From Ranitomeya variabilis (Eukaryota; Chordata; Amphibia; Anura; Dendrobatidae), in the NCBI RefSeq assembly GCF_051348905.1, contig NC_135232.1:789808775-789872774 (forward strand): a DNA stretch of 64,000 nt, read 5' to 3'. The notes beneath the pieces are model-generated. The model was not told where the DNA came from and made no database searches. It saw only the letters and a list, made by a program, of their open reading frames with translations. Both the position numbers and the translations under genes were made by a program. This document shows, piece by piece, positions 21,373 through 34,628 of the stretch (within the stretch, counting starts at the first letter, position 1; each line of letters opens with the position of its first letter).

Positions 21373-22698
21373 TATTTTAAAGTTTGTGTGACATTCATAC
21401 TTTGTCTCAGTTGTTGGAAATGTGAAAAAGGAAAAAAAATGTATCAGATCTGCGCTTCATATTAACATTTAGAGAAAATTAGAAGCCGTATTTAGGTTTG
21501 AACTTGTCAAAGAACGTAGAAGGAGCAGATACTAAAGGCTCATTGACACAAACAATAGCATATAGGGCACAATAAATTATTGCATATTGTTTGTCTAGTG
21601 ATTGGTGTTCTGTTTCCTGTTTTCAGTAGTCCCAATTTCTTTTTTTAATTTGAACCTTTTTAAAAGTCATTTTTGTATGTGTTTACAAGATATGCAAAAC
21701 GTGGACATTCTTTGGCTAAAAAGTGTCGAAATAAGTTTAAATATGAGAACAGAGTGATATCAGCTGCCTTGTCCTCATAAACACTTTCTGCTTCGCTAAC
21801 GAGATCACTGAAATCATGTAAGCAGGTAATTTTTGGAGAGCCGAAATTCAGTGGAAATGAGTTTTTTGTTATTAAGTTAATTTTTATGGTAAGAAATTAG
21901 TTTATAATTTTGGACAAATCATCTGATCTCTTTTCATAATAATCTAGCGTTAACACAAATTACCACTATAAAATCTGAAGCAGTAAACTTTGTGAAAGCC
22001 AAATTTTGTATCAGTCTGAAATCTTTTGGCCATTAATGTACAGTCCTAGATATTTTTAGAAAAACTGTAAAAGGAAAAAATGAGGAAAGGAAAAACTTCT
22101 AAAGAAAAGCATTGCTGACTTCTAAAATCAGGATATCTAGCAGGAGCACTCCAGAAAATTTCCCTGCATTTATTTGGACTAAAACAAATGTTCTCTGATA
22201 GTCTTATCATATGGCTAAAATTATTTCCTTTGTTTTGACTAATATCCTTCCCAAACCAGTGTCCCATTAGCGTACAACGAAACTAATGTTCCAAGCCATT
22301 TTTCTAGGCTTAAGTTCCTAAGGGTCAGTGGCTACTGCATTGAAGCTGTAGAAAGTAAAAAAGATCAAAGCTTGAGAGTCAGAAACCAGCAAAATCAACC
22401 CCTTTTGTGGTCTTGCATACATTACTGTGCCACATTTTACCAACAGGGAACTCTGTTAGTAATTTATAATGAACTCCTGGCATGTAAGACTAAAAAAGTG
22501 CATGTAATGAGTTTTAGTATGAAATAGATCTTTCCCTTTTACATTATATGCATTTTCTTTCTGATCAGTTTTACCTTTACAAATAAGAAAACAAAAGCAA
22601 AGTTCCATAGAGAAAAGAAATCTTTCTGTTATCCAGTCATCAGGAAAATGTTGAGTATCTAGATTTGACAAAACACCTACTTCAAGTAAAAGACTTGT

Positions 22699-22784
22699 GG
22701 CTCTGTGGTGCAATGGATAGCGCATTGGACTTCTAGGTAACTGATGTGATTCAAAGGTTGTGGGTTCGAGTCCCACCAGAGTCG
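22699..22784 (+). tRNA. tRNA-Arg-TCT: tRNA-Arg(UCU) gene 11, U11 class
   Basis: Same as gene 10 and 1,412 bp after it; the only two consecutive U11 genes in the window. Confidence 0.95.
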
Positions 22785-24110
22785 TATTTTAAAGTTTGTG
22801 TGACATTCATACTTTGTCTCAGTTGTTGGAAATGTGAAAAAGGAAAAAAAATGTATCAGATCTGCGCTTCATATTAACATTTAGAGAAAATTAGAAGCCG
22901 TATTTAGGTTTGAACTTGTCAAAGAACGTAGAAGGAGCAGATACTAAAGGCTCATTGACACAAACAATAGCATATAGGGCACAATAAATTATTGCATATT
23001 GTTTGTCTAGTGATTGGTGTTCTGTTTCCTGTTTTCAGTAGTCCCAATTTCTTTTTTTAATTTGAACCTTTTTAAAAGTCATTTTTGTATGTGTTTACAA
23101 GATATGCAAAACGTGGACATTCTTTGGCTAAAAAGTGTCGAAATAAGTTTAAAGATGAGAACAGAGTGATATCAGCTGCCTTGTCCTCATAAACACTTTC
23201 TGCTTCGCTAACGAGATCACTGAAATCATGTAAGCAGGTAATTTTTGGAGAGCCGAAATTCAGTGGAAATGAGTTTTTTGTTATTAAGTTAATTTTTATG
23301 GTAAGAAATTAGTTTATAATTTTGGACAAATCATCTGATCTCTTTTCATAATAATCTAGCGTTAACACAAATTACCACTATAAAATCTGAAGCAGTAAAC
23401 TTTGTGAAAGCCAAATTTTGTATCAGTCTGAAATCTTTTGGCCATTAATGTACAGTCCTAGATATTTTTAGAAAAACTGTAAAAGGAAAAAATGAGGAAA
23501 GGAAAAACTTCTAAAGAAAAGCATTGCTGACTTCTAAAATCAGGATATCTAGCAGGAGCACTCCAGAAAATTTCCCTGCATTTATTTGGACTAAAACAAA
23601 TGTTCTCTGATAGTCTTATCATATGGCTAAAATTATTTCCTTTGTTTTGACTAATATCCTTCCCAAACCAGTGTCCCATTAGCGTACAACGAAACTGATG
23701 TTCCAAGCCATTTTTCTAGGCTTAAGTTCCTAAGGGTCAGTGGCTACTGCATTGAAGCTGTAGAAAGTAAAAAAGATCAAAGCTTGAGAGTCAGAAACCA
23801 GCAAAATCAACCCCTTTTGTGGTCTTGCATACATTACTGTGCCACATTTTACCAACAGGGAACTCTGTTAGTAATTTATAATGAACTCCTGGCATGTAAG
23901 ACTAAAAAAGTGCTTGTAATGAGTTTTAGTATGAAATAGATCTTTCCCTTTTACATTATATGCATTTTCTTTCTGATCAGTTTTACCTTTACAAATAAGA
24001 AAACAAAAGCAAAGTTCCATAGAGAAAAGAAATCTTTCTGTTATCCAGTCATCAGGAAAATGTTGAGTATCTAGATTTGACAAAACACCTACTTCAGGTA
24101 AGATACTTGT

Positions 24111-24198
24111 GGCTCTGTGGCGCAATGGATAGCGCATTGGACTTCTAGGGAACTGATGTGATTCAAAGGTTGTGTGGGTTCAAGTCCCACCAGAGTCG
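24111..24198 (+). tRNA. tRNA-Arg-TCT: tRNA-Arg(UCU) gene 12, 2-nt insertion in variable region
   Basis: A57 class with the CAGGT leader. Between the anticodon arm and T stem it reads AGGTTGTGTGGG where others read AGGTTGTGGG, giving a 7-nt variable loop (or a shifted T stem) and an 88-nt gene. Class I tRNAs normally have 4-5 nt here, so folding may be disturbed. The boxes and terminator are intact. Confidence 0.88.
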
Positions 24199-24313
24199 TA
24201 TTTTAAAGTTTGTGTGACATTCATACTTTGTCTCAGTTGTTGGAAATATGAAAAAGGAAAAAAAATGTATCAGATCTGCGCTTCATATTAACATTTAGAG
24301 AAAATTAGAAGTC

Positions 24314-24331
24314 CGAGTCCCACCAGAGTCG
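24314..24331 (+). pseudogene. tRNA-Arg 3' fragment (after gene 12)
   Basis: 18-nt fragment with its own TTTT, from the 133-bp duplication. The second duplicate has the marker CTTCATGTTAAC. Confidence 0.87.
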
Positions 24332-25657
24332 TATTTTAAAGTTTGTGTGACATTCATACTTTGTCTCAGTTGTTGGAAATATGAAAAAGGAAAAAAAATG
24401 TATCAGATCTGCGCTTCATGTTAACATTTAGAGAAAATTAGAAGCCGTATTTAGGTTTGAACTTGTCATAGAACGTAGAAGGAGCAGATACTAAAGGCTC
24501 ATTGACACAAACAATAGCATATAGGGCACAATAAATTATTGCATATTGTTTGTCTAGTGATTGGTGTTCTGTTTCCTGTTTTCAGTAGTCCCAAGTTCTT
24601 TTTTTAATTTGAACCTTTTTAAAAGTCATTTTTGTATGTGTTTACAAGATATGCAAAACGTGGACATTCTTTGGCTAAAAAGTGTCGAAATAAGTTTAAA
24701 GATGAGAACAGAGTGATATCAGCTGCCTTGTCCTCATAAACACTTTCTGCTTCGCTAACGAGATCACTGAAATCATGTAAGCAGGTAATTTTTGGAGAGC
24801 CGAAATTCAGTGGAAATGAGTTTTTTGTTATTAAGTTAATTTTTATGGTAAGAAATTAGTTTATAATTTTGGACAAATCATCTGATCTCTTTTCATAATA
24901 ATCTAGCGTTAACACAAATTACCACTATAAAATCTGAAGCAGTAAACTTTGTGAAAGCCAAATTTTGTATCAGTCTGAAATCTTTTGGCCATTAATGTAC
25001 AGTCCTAGATATTTTTAGAAAAACTGTAAAAGGAAAAAATGAGGAATGGAAAAACTTCTAAAGAAAAGCTTAGCTGACTTCTAAAATCAGGATATCTAGC
25101 AGGAGCACTTCAGAAAATTTCCCTGCATTCATTTGGACTAAAACAAATGTTCTCTGATAGTCTTATCATATGGCTAAAATTATTTCCTTTGTTTTGACTA
25201 ATATCCTTCCCAAACCAGTGTCCCATTAGCGTACAACGAAACTGATGTTCCAAGCCATTTTTCTAGGCTTAAGTTCCTAAGGGTCAGTGGCTACTGCATT
25301 GAAGCTGTAGAAAGTAAAAAAGATCAAAGCTTGAGAGTCAGAAACCAGCAAAATCAACCCCTTTTGTGGTCTTGCATACATTACTGTGCCACATTTTACC
25401 AACAGGGAACTCTGTTAGTAATTTATAATGAACTCCTGGCATGTAAGACTAAAAAAGTGCATGTAATGAGTTTTAGTATGAAATAGATCTTTCCCTTTTA
25501 CATTATATGCATTTTCTTTCTGATCAGTTTTACCTTTACAAATAAGAAAACAAAAGCAAAGTTCCATAGAGAAAAGAAATCTTTCTGTTATCCAGTCATC
25601 AGGAAAATGTTGAGTATCTAGATTTGACAAAACACCTACTTCAAGTAAGAGACTTGT

Positions 25658-25743
25658 GGCTCTGTGGCGCAATGGATAGCGCATTGGACTTCTAGGGAAC
25701 TGATGTGATTCAAAGGTTGTGGGTTCGAGTCCCACCAGAGTCG
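25658..25743 (+). tRNA. tRNA-Arg-TCT: tRNA-Arg(UCU) gene 13
   Basis: Standard G57 version in a GAGGAATGG unit. Followed by a 133-bp duplication whose first half ends AAAAAAATTTATCAG. Confidence 0.97.
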
Positions 25744-25858
25744 TATTTTAAAGTTTGTGTGACATTCATACTTTGTCTCAGTTGTTGGAAATATGAAAAA
25801 GGAAAAAAAATTTATCAGATCTGCGCTTCATATTAACATTTAGAGAAAATTAGAAGTC

Positions 25859-25876
25859 CGAGTCCCACCAGAGTCG
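25859..25876 (+). pseudogene. tRNA-Arg 3' fragment (after gene 13)
   Basis: 18-nt fragment plus terminator. Here the parent gene and the fragment agree (CGAGTCC). Confidence 0.87.
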
Positions 25877-27202
25877 TATTTTAAAGTTTGTGTGACATTC
25901 ATACTTTGTCTCAGTTGTTGGAAATATGAAAAAGGAAAAAAAATGTATCAGATCTGCGCTTCATATTAACATTTAGAGAAAATTAGAAGCCGTATTTAGG
26001 TTTGAACTTGTCATAGAACGTAGAAGGAGCAGATACTAAAGGCTCATTGACACAAACAATAGCATATAGGGCACAATAAATTATTGCATATTGTTTGTCT
26101 AGTGATTGGTGTTCTGTTTCCTGTTTTCAGTAGTCCCAAGTTCTTTTTTTAATTTGAACCTTTTTAAAAGTCATTTTTGTATGTGTTTACAAGATATGCA
26201 AAACGTGGACATTCTTTGGCTAAAAAGTGTCGAAATAAGTTTAAAGATGAGAACAGAGTGATATCAGCTGCCTTGTCCTCATAAACACTTTCTGCTTCGC
26301 TAACGAGATCACTGAAATCATGTAAGCAGGTAATTTTTGGAGAGCCGAAATTCAGTGGAAATGAGTTTTTTGTTATTAAGTTAATTTTTATGGTAAGAAA
26401 TTAGTTTATAATTTTGGACAAATCATCTGATCTCTTTTCATAATAATCTAGCGTTAACACAAATTACCACTATAAAATCTGAAGCAGTAAACTTTGTGAA
26501 AGCCAAATTTTGTATCAGTCTGAAATCTTTTGGCCATTAATGTACAGTCCTAGATATTTTTAGAAAAACTGTAAAAGGAAAAAATGAGGAAAGGAAAAAC
26601 TTCTAAAGAAAAGCATTGCTGACTTCTAAAATCAGGATATCTAGCAGGAGCACTCCAGAAAATTTCCCTGCATTTATTTGGACTAAAACAAATGTTCTCT
26701 GATAGTCTTATCATATGGCTAAAATTATTTCCTTTGTTTTGACTAATATCCTTCCCAAACCAGTGTCCCATTAGCGTACAACGAAACTGATGTTCCAAGC
26801 CATTTTTCTAGGCTTAAGTTCCTAAGGGTCAGTGGCTACTGCATTGAAGCTGTAGAAAGTAAAAAAGATCAAAGCTTGAGAGTCAGAAACCAGCAAAATC
26901 AACCCCTTTTGTGGTCTTGCATACATTACTGTGCCACATTTTACCAACAGGGAACTCTGTTAGTAATTTATAAAGAACTCCTGGCATGTAAGACTAAAAA
27001 AGTGCATGTAATGAGTTTTAGTATGAAATAGATCTTTCCCTTTTACATTATATGCATTTTCTTTCTGATCAGTTTTACCTTTACAAATAAGAAAACAAAA
27101 GCAAAGTTCCATAGAGAAAAGAAATCTTTCTGTTATCCAGTCATCAGGAGAATGTTGAGTATCTAGATTTGACAAAACACCTACTTCAAGTAAGAGACTT
27201 GT

Positions 27203-27288
27203 GGCTCTGTGGCGCAATGGATAGCGCATTGGACTTCTAGGGAACTGATGTGATTCAAAGGTTGTGGGTTCGAATCCCACCAGAGTCG
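27203..27288 (+). tRNA. tRNA-Arg-TCT: tRNA-Arg(UCU) gene 14, A59 class
   Basis: T loop TTCGAAT; same unit markers as gene 9. It is followed by the 14-bp longer spacer (1,426 bp to the next gene). Confidence 0.96.
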
Positions 27289-27443
27289 TATTTTAAAGTT
27301 TGTGTGACATTCATACTTTGTCTCAGTTGTTGGAAATATGAAAAAGAAAAAAAAATGTATCAGATCTGCGCTTCATATTAACATTTAGAGAAAATTAGAA
27401 GCCGTATTTAGGTTTGAACTTGTCAAAGAACGTAGAAGGAGCA

Positions 27444-27487
27444 GGCTCATTGACACAAACAATAAAGGCTCATTGACACAAACAATA
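27444..27487 (+). repeat. Local 23-bp-period duplication in spacer
   Basis: GGCTCATTGACACAAACAAT occurs at 27444 and again at 27467. Ordinary units have GATACTAAA before a single copy. The net gain is 14 bp. The duplicated piece is the left arm of the spacer inverted repeat. Confidence 0.92.
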
Positions 27488-28628
27488 GCATATAGGGCAC
27501 AATAAATTATTGCATATTGTTTGTCTAGTGATTGGTGTTCTGTTTCCTGTTTTCAGTAGTCCCAATTTCTTTTTTTAATTTGAACCTTTTTAAAAGTCAT
27601 TTTTGTATGTGTTTACAAGATATGCAAAACGTGGACATTCTTTGGCTAAAAAGTGTCGAAATAAGTTTAAATATGAGAACAGAGTGATATCAGCTGCCTT
27701 GTCCTCATAAACACTTTCTGCTTCGCTAACGAGATCACTGAAATCATGTAAGCAGGTAATTTTTGGAGAGCCGAAATTCAGTGGAAATGAGTTTTTTGTT
27801 ATTAAGTTAATTTTTATGGTAAGAAATTAGTTTATAATTTTGGACAAATCATCTGATCTCTTTTCATAATAATCTAGCGTTAACACAAATTACCACTATA
27901 AAATCTGAAGCAGTAAACTTTGTGAAAGCCAAATTTTGTATCAGTCTGAAATCTTTTGGCCATTAATGTACAGTCCTAGATATTTTTAGAAAAACTGTAA
28001 AAGGAAAAAATGAGGAAAGGAAAAACTTCTAAAGAAAAGCATTGCTGACTTCTAAAATCAGGATATCTAGCAGGAGCACTCCAGAAAATTTCCCTGCATT
28101 TATTTGGACTAAAACAAATGTTCTCTGATAGTCTTATCATATGGCTAAAATTATTTCCTTTGTTTTGACTAATATCCTTCCCAAACCAGTGTCCCATTAG
28201 CGTACAACGAAACTAATGTTCCAAGCCATTTTTCTAGGCTTAAGTTCCTAAGGGTCAGTGGCTACTGCATTGAAGCTGTAGAAAGTAAAAAAGATCAAAG
28301 CTTGAGAGTCAGAAACCAGCAAAATCAACCCCTTTTGTGGTCTTGCATACATTACTGTGCCACATTTTACCAACAGGGAACTCTGTTAGTAATTTATAAT
28401 GAACTCCTGGCATGTAAGACTAAAAAAGTGCATGTAATGAGTTTTAGTATGAAATAGATCTTTCCCTTTTACATTATATGCATTTTCTTTCTGATCAGTT
28501 TTACCTTTACAAATAAGAAAACAAAAGCAAAGTTCCATAGAGAAAAGAAATCTTTCTGTTATCCAGTCATCAGGAAAATGTTGAGTATCTAGATTTGACA
28601 AAACACCTACTTCAAGTAAAAGACTTGT

Positions 28629-28714
28629 GGCTCTGTGGTGCAATGGATAGCGCATTGGACTTCTAGGTAACTGATGTGATTCAAAGGTTGTGGGTTCGAG
28701 TCCCACCAGAGTCG
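28629..28714 (+). tRNA. tRNA-Arg-TCT: tRNA-Arg(UCU) gene 15, U11 class
   Basis: GTGC D stem and GGTAACTGATGTG intron; it is the second gene of the 11.8-kb repeat's A59-U11-A57 run. Confidence 0.95.
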
Positions 28715-30040
28715 TATTTTAAAGTTTGTGTGACATTCATACTTTGTCTCAGTTGTTGGAAATGTGAAAAAGGAAAAAAAATGTATCAGATCTGCGCTTC
28801 ATATTAACATTTAGAGAAAATTAGAAGCCGTATTTAGGTTTGAACTTGTCAAAGAACGTAGAAGGAGCAGATACTAAAGGCTCATTGACACAAACAATAG
28901 CATATAGGGCACAATAAATTATTGCATATTGTTTGTCTAGTGATTGGTGTTCTGTTTCCTGTTTTCAGTAGTCCCAATTTCTTTTTTTAATTTGAACCTT
29001 TTTAAAAGTCATTTTTGTATGTGTTTACAAGATATGCAAAACGTGGACATTCTTTGGCTAAAAAGTGTCGAAATAAGTTTAAAGATGAGAACAGAGTGAT
29101 ATCAGCTGCCTTGTCCTCATAAACACTTTCTGCTTCGCTAACGAGATCACTGAAATCATGTAAGCAGGTAATTTTTGGAGAGCCGAAATTCAGTGGAAAT
29201 GAGTTTTTTGTTATTAAGTTAATTTTTATGGTAAGAAATTAGTTTATAATTTTGGACAAATCATCTGATCTCTTTTCATAATAATCTAGCGTTAACACAA
29301 ATTACCACTATAAAATCTGAAGCAGTAAACTTTGTGAAAGCCAAATTTTGTATCAGTCTGAAATCTTTTGGCCATTAATGTACAGTCCTAGATATTTTTA
29401 GAAAAACTGTAAAAGGAAAAAATGAGGAAAGGAAAAACTTCTAAAGAAAAGCATTGCTGACTTCTAAAATCAGGATATCTAGCAGGAGCACTCCAGAAAA
29501 TTTCCCTGCATTTATTTGGACTAAAACAAATGTTCTCTGATAGTCTTATCATATGGCTAAAATTATTTCCTTTGTTTTGACTAATATCCTTCCCAAACCA
29601 GTGTCCCATTAGCGTACAACGAAACTGATGTTCCAAGCCATTTTTCTAGGCTTAAGTTCCTAAGGGTCAGTGGCTACTGCATTGAAGCTGTAGAAAGTAA
29701 AAAAGATCAAAGCTTGAGAGTCAGAAACCAGCAAAATCAACCCCTTTTGTGGTCTTGCATACATTACTGTGCCACATTTTACCAACAGGGAACTCTGTTA
29801 GTAATTTATAATGAACTCCTGGCATGTAAGACTAAAAAAGTGCTTGTAATGAGTTTTAGTATGAAATAGATCTTTCCCTTTTACATTATATGCATTTTCT
29901 TTCTGATCAGTTTTACCTTTACAAATAAGAAAACAAAAGCAAAGTTCCATAGAGAAAAGAAATCTTTCTGTTATCCAGTCATCAGGAAAATGTTGAGTAT
30001 CTAGATTTGACAAAACACCTACTTCAGGTAAGATACTTGT

Positions 30041-30126
30041 GGCTCTGTGGCGCAATGGATAGCGCATTGGACTTCTAGGGAACTGATGTGATTCAAAGGT
30101 TGTGGGTTCAAGTCCCACCAGAGTCG
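30041..30126 (+). tRNA. tRNA-Arg-TCT: tRNA-Arg(UCU) gene 16
   Basis: A57 class with the CAGGT leader. Downstream has the private change CAGTGGTTGG, shared with gene 24. Confidence 0.97.
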
Positions 30127-30241
30127 TATTTTAAAGTTTGTGTGACATTCATACTTTGTCTCAGTGGTTGGAAATATGAAAAAGGAAAAAAAATGTATCA
30201 GATCTGCGCTTCATATTAACATTTAGAGAAAATTAGAAGTC

Positions 30242-30259
30242 CGAGTCCCACCAGAGTCG
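30242..30259 (+). pseudogene. tRNA-Arg 3' fragment (after gene 16)
   Basis: CGAGTCC-type fragment after a CAAGTCC-type gene, with TTTT. Confidence 0.87.
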
Positions 30260-31585
30260 TATTTTAAAGTTTGTGTGACATTCATACTTTGTCTCAGTTG
30301 TTGGAAATATGAAAAAGGAAAAAAAATGTATCAGATCTGCGCTTCATGTTAACATTTAGAGAAAATTAGAAGCCGTATTTAGGTTTGAACTTGTCATAGA
30401 ACGTAGAAGGAGCAGATACTAAAGGCTCATTGACACAAACAATAGCATATAGGGCACAATAAATTATTGCATATTGTTTGTCTAGTGATTGGTGTTCTGT
30501 TTCCTGTTTTCAGTAGTCCCAAGTTCTTTTTTTAATTTGAACCTTTTTAAAAGTCATTTTTGTATGTGTTTACAAGATATGCAAAACGTGGACATTCTTT
30601 GGCTAAAAAGTGTCGAAATAAGTTTAAAGATGAGAACAGAGTGATATCAGCTGCCTTGTCCTCATAAACACTTTCTGCTTCGCTAACGAGATCACTGAAA
30701 TCATGTAAGCAGGTAATTTTTGGAGAGCCGAAATTCAGTGGAAATGAGTTTTTTGTTATTAAGTTAATTTTTATGGTAAGAAATTAGTTTATAATTTTGG
30801 ACAAATCATCTGATCTCTTTTCATAATAATCTAGCGTTAACACAAATTACCACTATAAAATCTGAAGCAGTAAACTTTGTGAAAGCCAAATTTTGTATCA
30901 GTCTGAAATCTTTTGGCCATTAATGTACAGTCCTAGATATTTTTAGAAAAACTGTAAAAGGAAAAAATGAGGAATGGAAAAACTTCTAAAGAAAAGCTTA
31001 GCTGACTTCTAAAATCAGGATATCTAGCAGGAGCACTTCAGAAAATTTCCCTGCATTCATTTGGACTAAAACAAATGTTCTCTGATAGTCTTATCATATG
31101 GCTAAAATTATTTCCTTTGTTTTGACTAATATCCTTCCCAAACCAGTGTCCCATTAGCGTACAACGAAACTGATGTTCCAAGCCATTTTTCTAGGCTTAA
31201 GTTCCTAAGGGTCAGTGGCTACTGCATTGAAGCTGTAGAAAGTAAAAAAGATCAAAGCTTGAGAGTCAGAAACCAGCAAAATCAACCCCTTTTGTGGTCT
31301 TGCATACATTACTGTGCCACATTTTACCAACAGGGAACTCTGTTAGTAATTTATAATGAACTCCTGGCATGTAAGACTAAAAAAGTGCATGTAATGAGTT
31401 TTAGTATGAAATAGATCTTTCCCTTTTACATTATATGCATTTTCTTTCTGATCAGTTTTACCTTTACAAATAAGAAAACAAAAGCAAAGTTCCATAGAGA
31501 AAAGAAATCTTTCTGTTATCCAGTCATCAGGAAAATGTTGAGTATCTAGATTTGACAAAACACCTACTTCAAGTAAGAGACTTGT

Positions 31586-31671
31586 GGCTCTGTGGCGCAA
31601 TGGATAGCGCATTGGACTTCTAGGGAACTGATGTGATTCAAAGGTTGTGGGTTCGAGTCCCACCAGAGTCG
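31586..31671 (+). tRNA. tRNA-Arg-TCT: tRNA-Arg(UCU) gene 17
   Basis: Standard G57 version. The unit downstream has the marker TTTGCCTAGTG. Confidence 0.97.
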
Positions 31672-31786
31672 TATTTTAAAGTTTGTGTGACATTCATACT
31701 TTGTCTCAGTTGTTGGAAATATGAAAAAGGAAAAAAAATTTATCAGATCTGCGCTTCATATTAACATTTAGAGAAAATTAGAAGTC

Positions 31787-31804
31787 CGAGTCCCACCAGA
31801 GTCG
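31787..31804 (+). pseudogene. tRNA-Arg 3' fragment (after gene 17)
   Basis: 18-nt fragment with terminator; the parent gene has the same T-loop sequence. Confidence 0.87.
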
Positions 31805-33130
31805 TATTTTAAAGTTTGTGTGACATTCATACTTTGTCTCAGTTGTTGGAAATATGAAAAAGGAAAAAAAATGTATCAGATCTGCGCTTCATATTAACAT
31901 TTAGAGAAAATTAGAAGCCGTATTTAGGTTTGAACTTGTCATAGAACGTAGAAGGAGCAGATACTAAAGGCTCATTGACACAAACAATAGCATATAGGGC
32001 ACAATAAATTATTGCATATTGTTTGCCTAGTGATTGGTGTTCTGTTTCCTGTTTTCAGTAGTCCCAAGTTCTTTTTTTAATTTGAACCTTTTTAAAAGTC
32101 ATTTTTGTATGTGTTTACAAGATATGCAAAACGTGGACATTCTTTGGCTAAAAAGTGTCGAAATAAGTTTAAAGATGAGAACAGAGTGATATCAGCTGCC
32201 TTGTCCTCATAAACACTTTCTGCTTCGCTAACGAGATCACTGAAATCATGTAAGCAGGTAATTTTTGGAGAGCCGAAATTCAGTGGAAATGAGTTTTTTG
32301 TTATTAAGTTAATTTTTATGGTAAGAAATTAGTTTATAATTTTGGACAAATCATCTGATCTCTTTTCATAATAATCTAGCGTTAACACAAATTACCACTA
32401 TAAAATCTGAAGCAGTAAACTTTGTGAAAGCCAAATTTTGTATCAGTCTGAAATCTTTTGGCCATTAATGTACAGTCCTAGATATTTTTAGAAAAACTGT
32501 AAAAGGAAAAAATGAGGAATGGAAAAACTTCTAAAGAAAAGCTTAGCTGACTTCTAAAATCAGGATATCTAGCAGGAGCACTTCAGAAAATTTCCCTGCA
32601 TTCATTTGGACTAAAACAAATGTTCTCTGATAGTCTTATCATATGGCTAAAATTATTTCCTTTGTTTTGACTAATATCCTTCCCAAACCAGTGTCCCATT
32701 AGCGTACAACGAAACTGATGTTCCAAGCCATTTTTCTAGGCTTAAGTTCCTAAGGGTCAGTGGCTACTGCATTGAAGCTGTAGAAAGTAAAAAAGATCAA
32801 AGCTTGAGAGTCAGAAACCAGCAAAATCAACCCCTTTTGTGGTCTTGCATACATTACTGTGCCACATTTTACCAACAGGGAACTCTGTTAGTAATTTATA
32901 ATGAACTCCTGGCATGTAAGACTAAAAAAGTGCATGTAATGAGTTTTAGTATGAAATAGATCTTTCCCTTTTACATTATATGCATTTTCTTTCTGATCAG
33001 TTTTACCTTTACAAATAAGAAAACAAAAGCAAAGTTCCATAGAGAAAAGAAATCTTTCTGTTATCCAGTCATCAGGAGAATGTTGAGTATCTAGATTTGA
33101 CAAAACACCTACTTCAAGTAAGAGACTTGT

Positions 33131-33216
33131 GGCTCTGTGGCGCAATGGATAGCGCATTGGACTTCTAGGGAACTGATGTGATTCAAAGGTTGTGGGTTCG
33201 AGTCCCACCAGAGTCG
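33131..33216 (+). tRNA. tRNA-Arg-TCT: tRNA-Arg(UCU) gene 18
   Basis: Standard G57 version. Marker CATCAGGAGAATG upstream; no 133-bp duplication after it. Confidence 0.97.
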
Positions 33217-34542
33217 TATTTTAAAGTTTGTGTGACATTCATACTTTGTCTCAGTTGTTGGAAATATGAAAAAGGAAAAAAAATGTATCAGATCTGCGCT
33301 TCATATTAACATTTAGAGAAAATTAGAAGCCGTATTTAGGTTTGAACTTGTCAAAGAACGTAGAAGGAGCAGATACTAAAGGCTCATTGACACAAACAAT
33401 AGCATATAGGGCACAATAAATTATTGCATATTGTTTGTCTAGTGATTGGTGTTCTGTTTCCTGTTTTCAGTAGTCCCAATTTCTTTTTTTAATTTGAACC
33501 TTTTTAAAAGTCATTTTTGTATGTGTTTACAAGATATGCAAAACGTGGACATTCTTTGGCTAAAAAGTGTCGAAATAAGTTTAAATATGAGAACAGAGTG
33601 ATATCAGCTGCCTTGTCCTCATAAACACTTTCTGCTTCGCTAACGAGATCACTGAAATCATGTAAGCAGGTAATTTTTGGAGAGCCGAAATTCAGTGGAA
33701 ATGAGTTTTTTGTTATTAAGTTAATTTTTATGGTAAGAAATTAGTTTATAATTTTGGACAAATCATCTGATCTCTTTTCATAATAATCTAGCGTTAACAC
33801 AAATTACCACTATAAAATCTGAAGCAGTAAACTTTGTGAAAGCCAAATTTTGTATCAGTCTGAAATCTTTTGGCCATTAATGTACAGTCCTAGATATTTT
33901 TAGAAAAACTGTAAAAGGAAAAAATGAGGAAAGGAAAAACTTCTAAAGAAAAGCATTGCTGACTTCTAAAATCAGGATATCTAGCAGGAGCACTCCAGAA
34001 AATTTCCCTGCATTTATTTGGACTAAAACAAATGTTCTCTGATAGTCTTATCATATGGCTAAAATTATTTCCTTTGTTTTGACTAATATCCTTCCCAAAC
34101 CAGTGTCCCATTAGCGTACAACGAAACTAATGTTCCAAGCCATTTTTCTAGGCTTAAGTTCCTAAGGGTCAGTGGCTACTGCATTGAAGCTGTAGAAAGT
34201 AAAAAAGATCAAAGCTTGAGAGTCAGAAACCAGCAAAATCAACCCCTTTTGTGGTCTTGCATACATTACTGTGCCACATTTTACCAACAGGGAACTCTGT
34301 TAGTAATTTATAATGAACTCCTGGCATGTAAGACTAAATAAGTGCATGTAATGAGTTTTAGTATGAAATAGATCTTTCCCTTTTACATTATATGCATTTT
34401 CTTTCTGATCAGTTTTACCTTTACAAATAAGAAAACAAAAGCAAAGTTCCATAGAGAAAAGAAATCTTTCTGTTATCCAGTCATCAGGAAAATGTTGAGT
34501 ATCTAGATTTGACAAAACACCTACTTCAAGTAAAAGACTTGT

Positions 34543-34628
34543 GGCTCTGTGGTGCAATGGATAGCGCATTGGACTTCTAGGTAACTGATGTGATTCAAAG
34601 GTTGTGGGTTCGAGTCCCACCAGAGTCG
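34543..34628 (+). tRNA. tRNA-Arg-TCT: tRNA-Arg(UCU) gene 19, U11 class
   Basis: GTGC D stem and GGTAACTGATGTG intron. Its upstream spacer has ACTAAATAAGTG where others have ACTAAAAAAGTG, shared only with gene 27. Confidence 0.95.
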
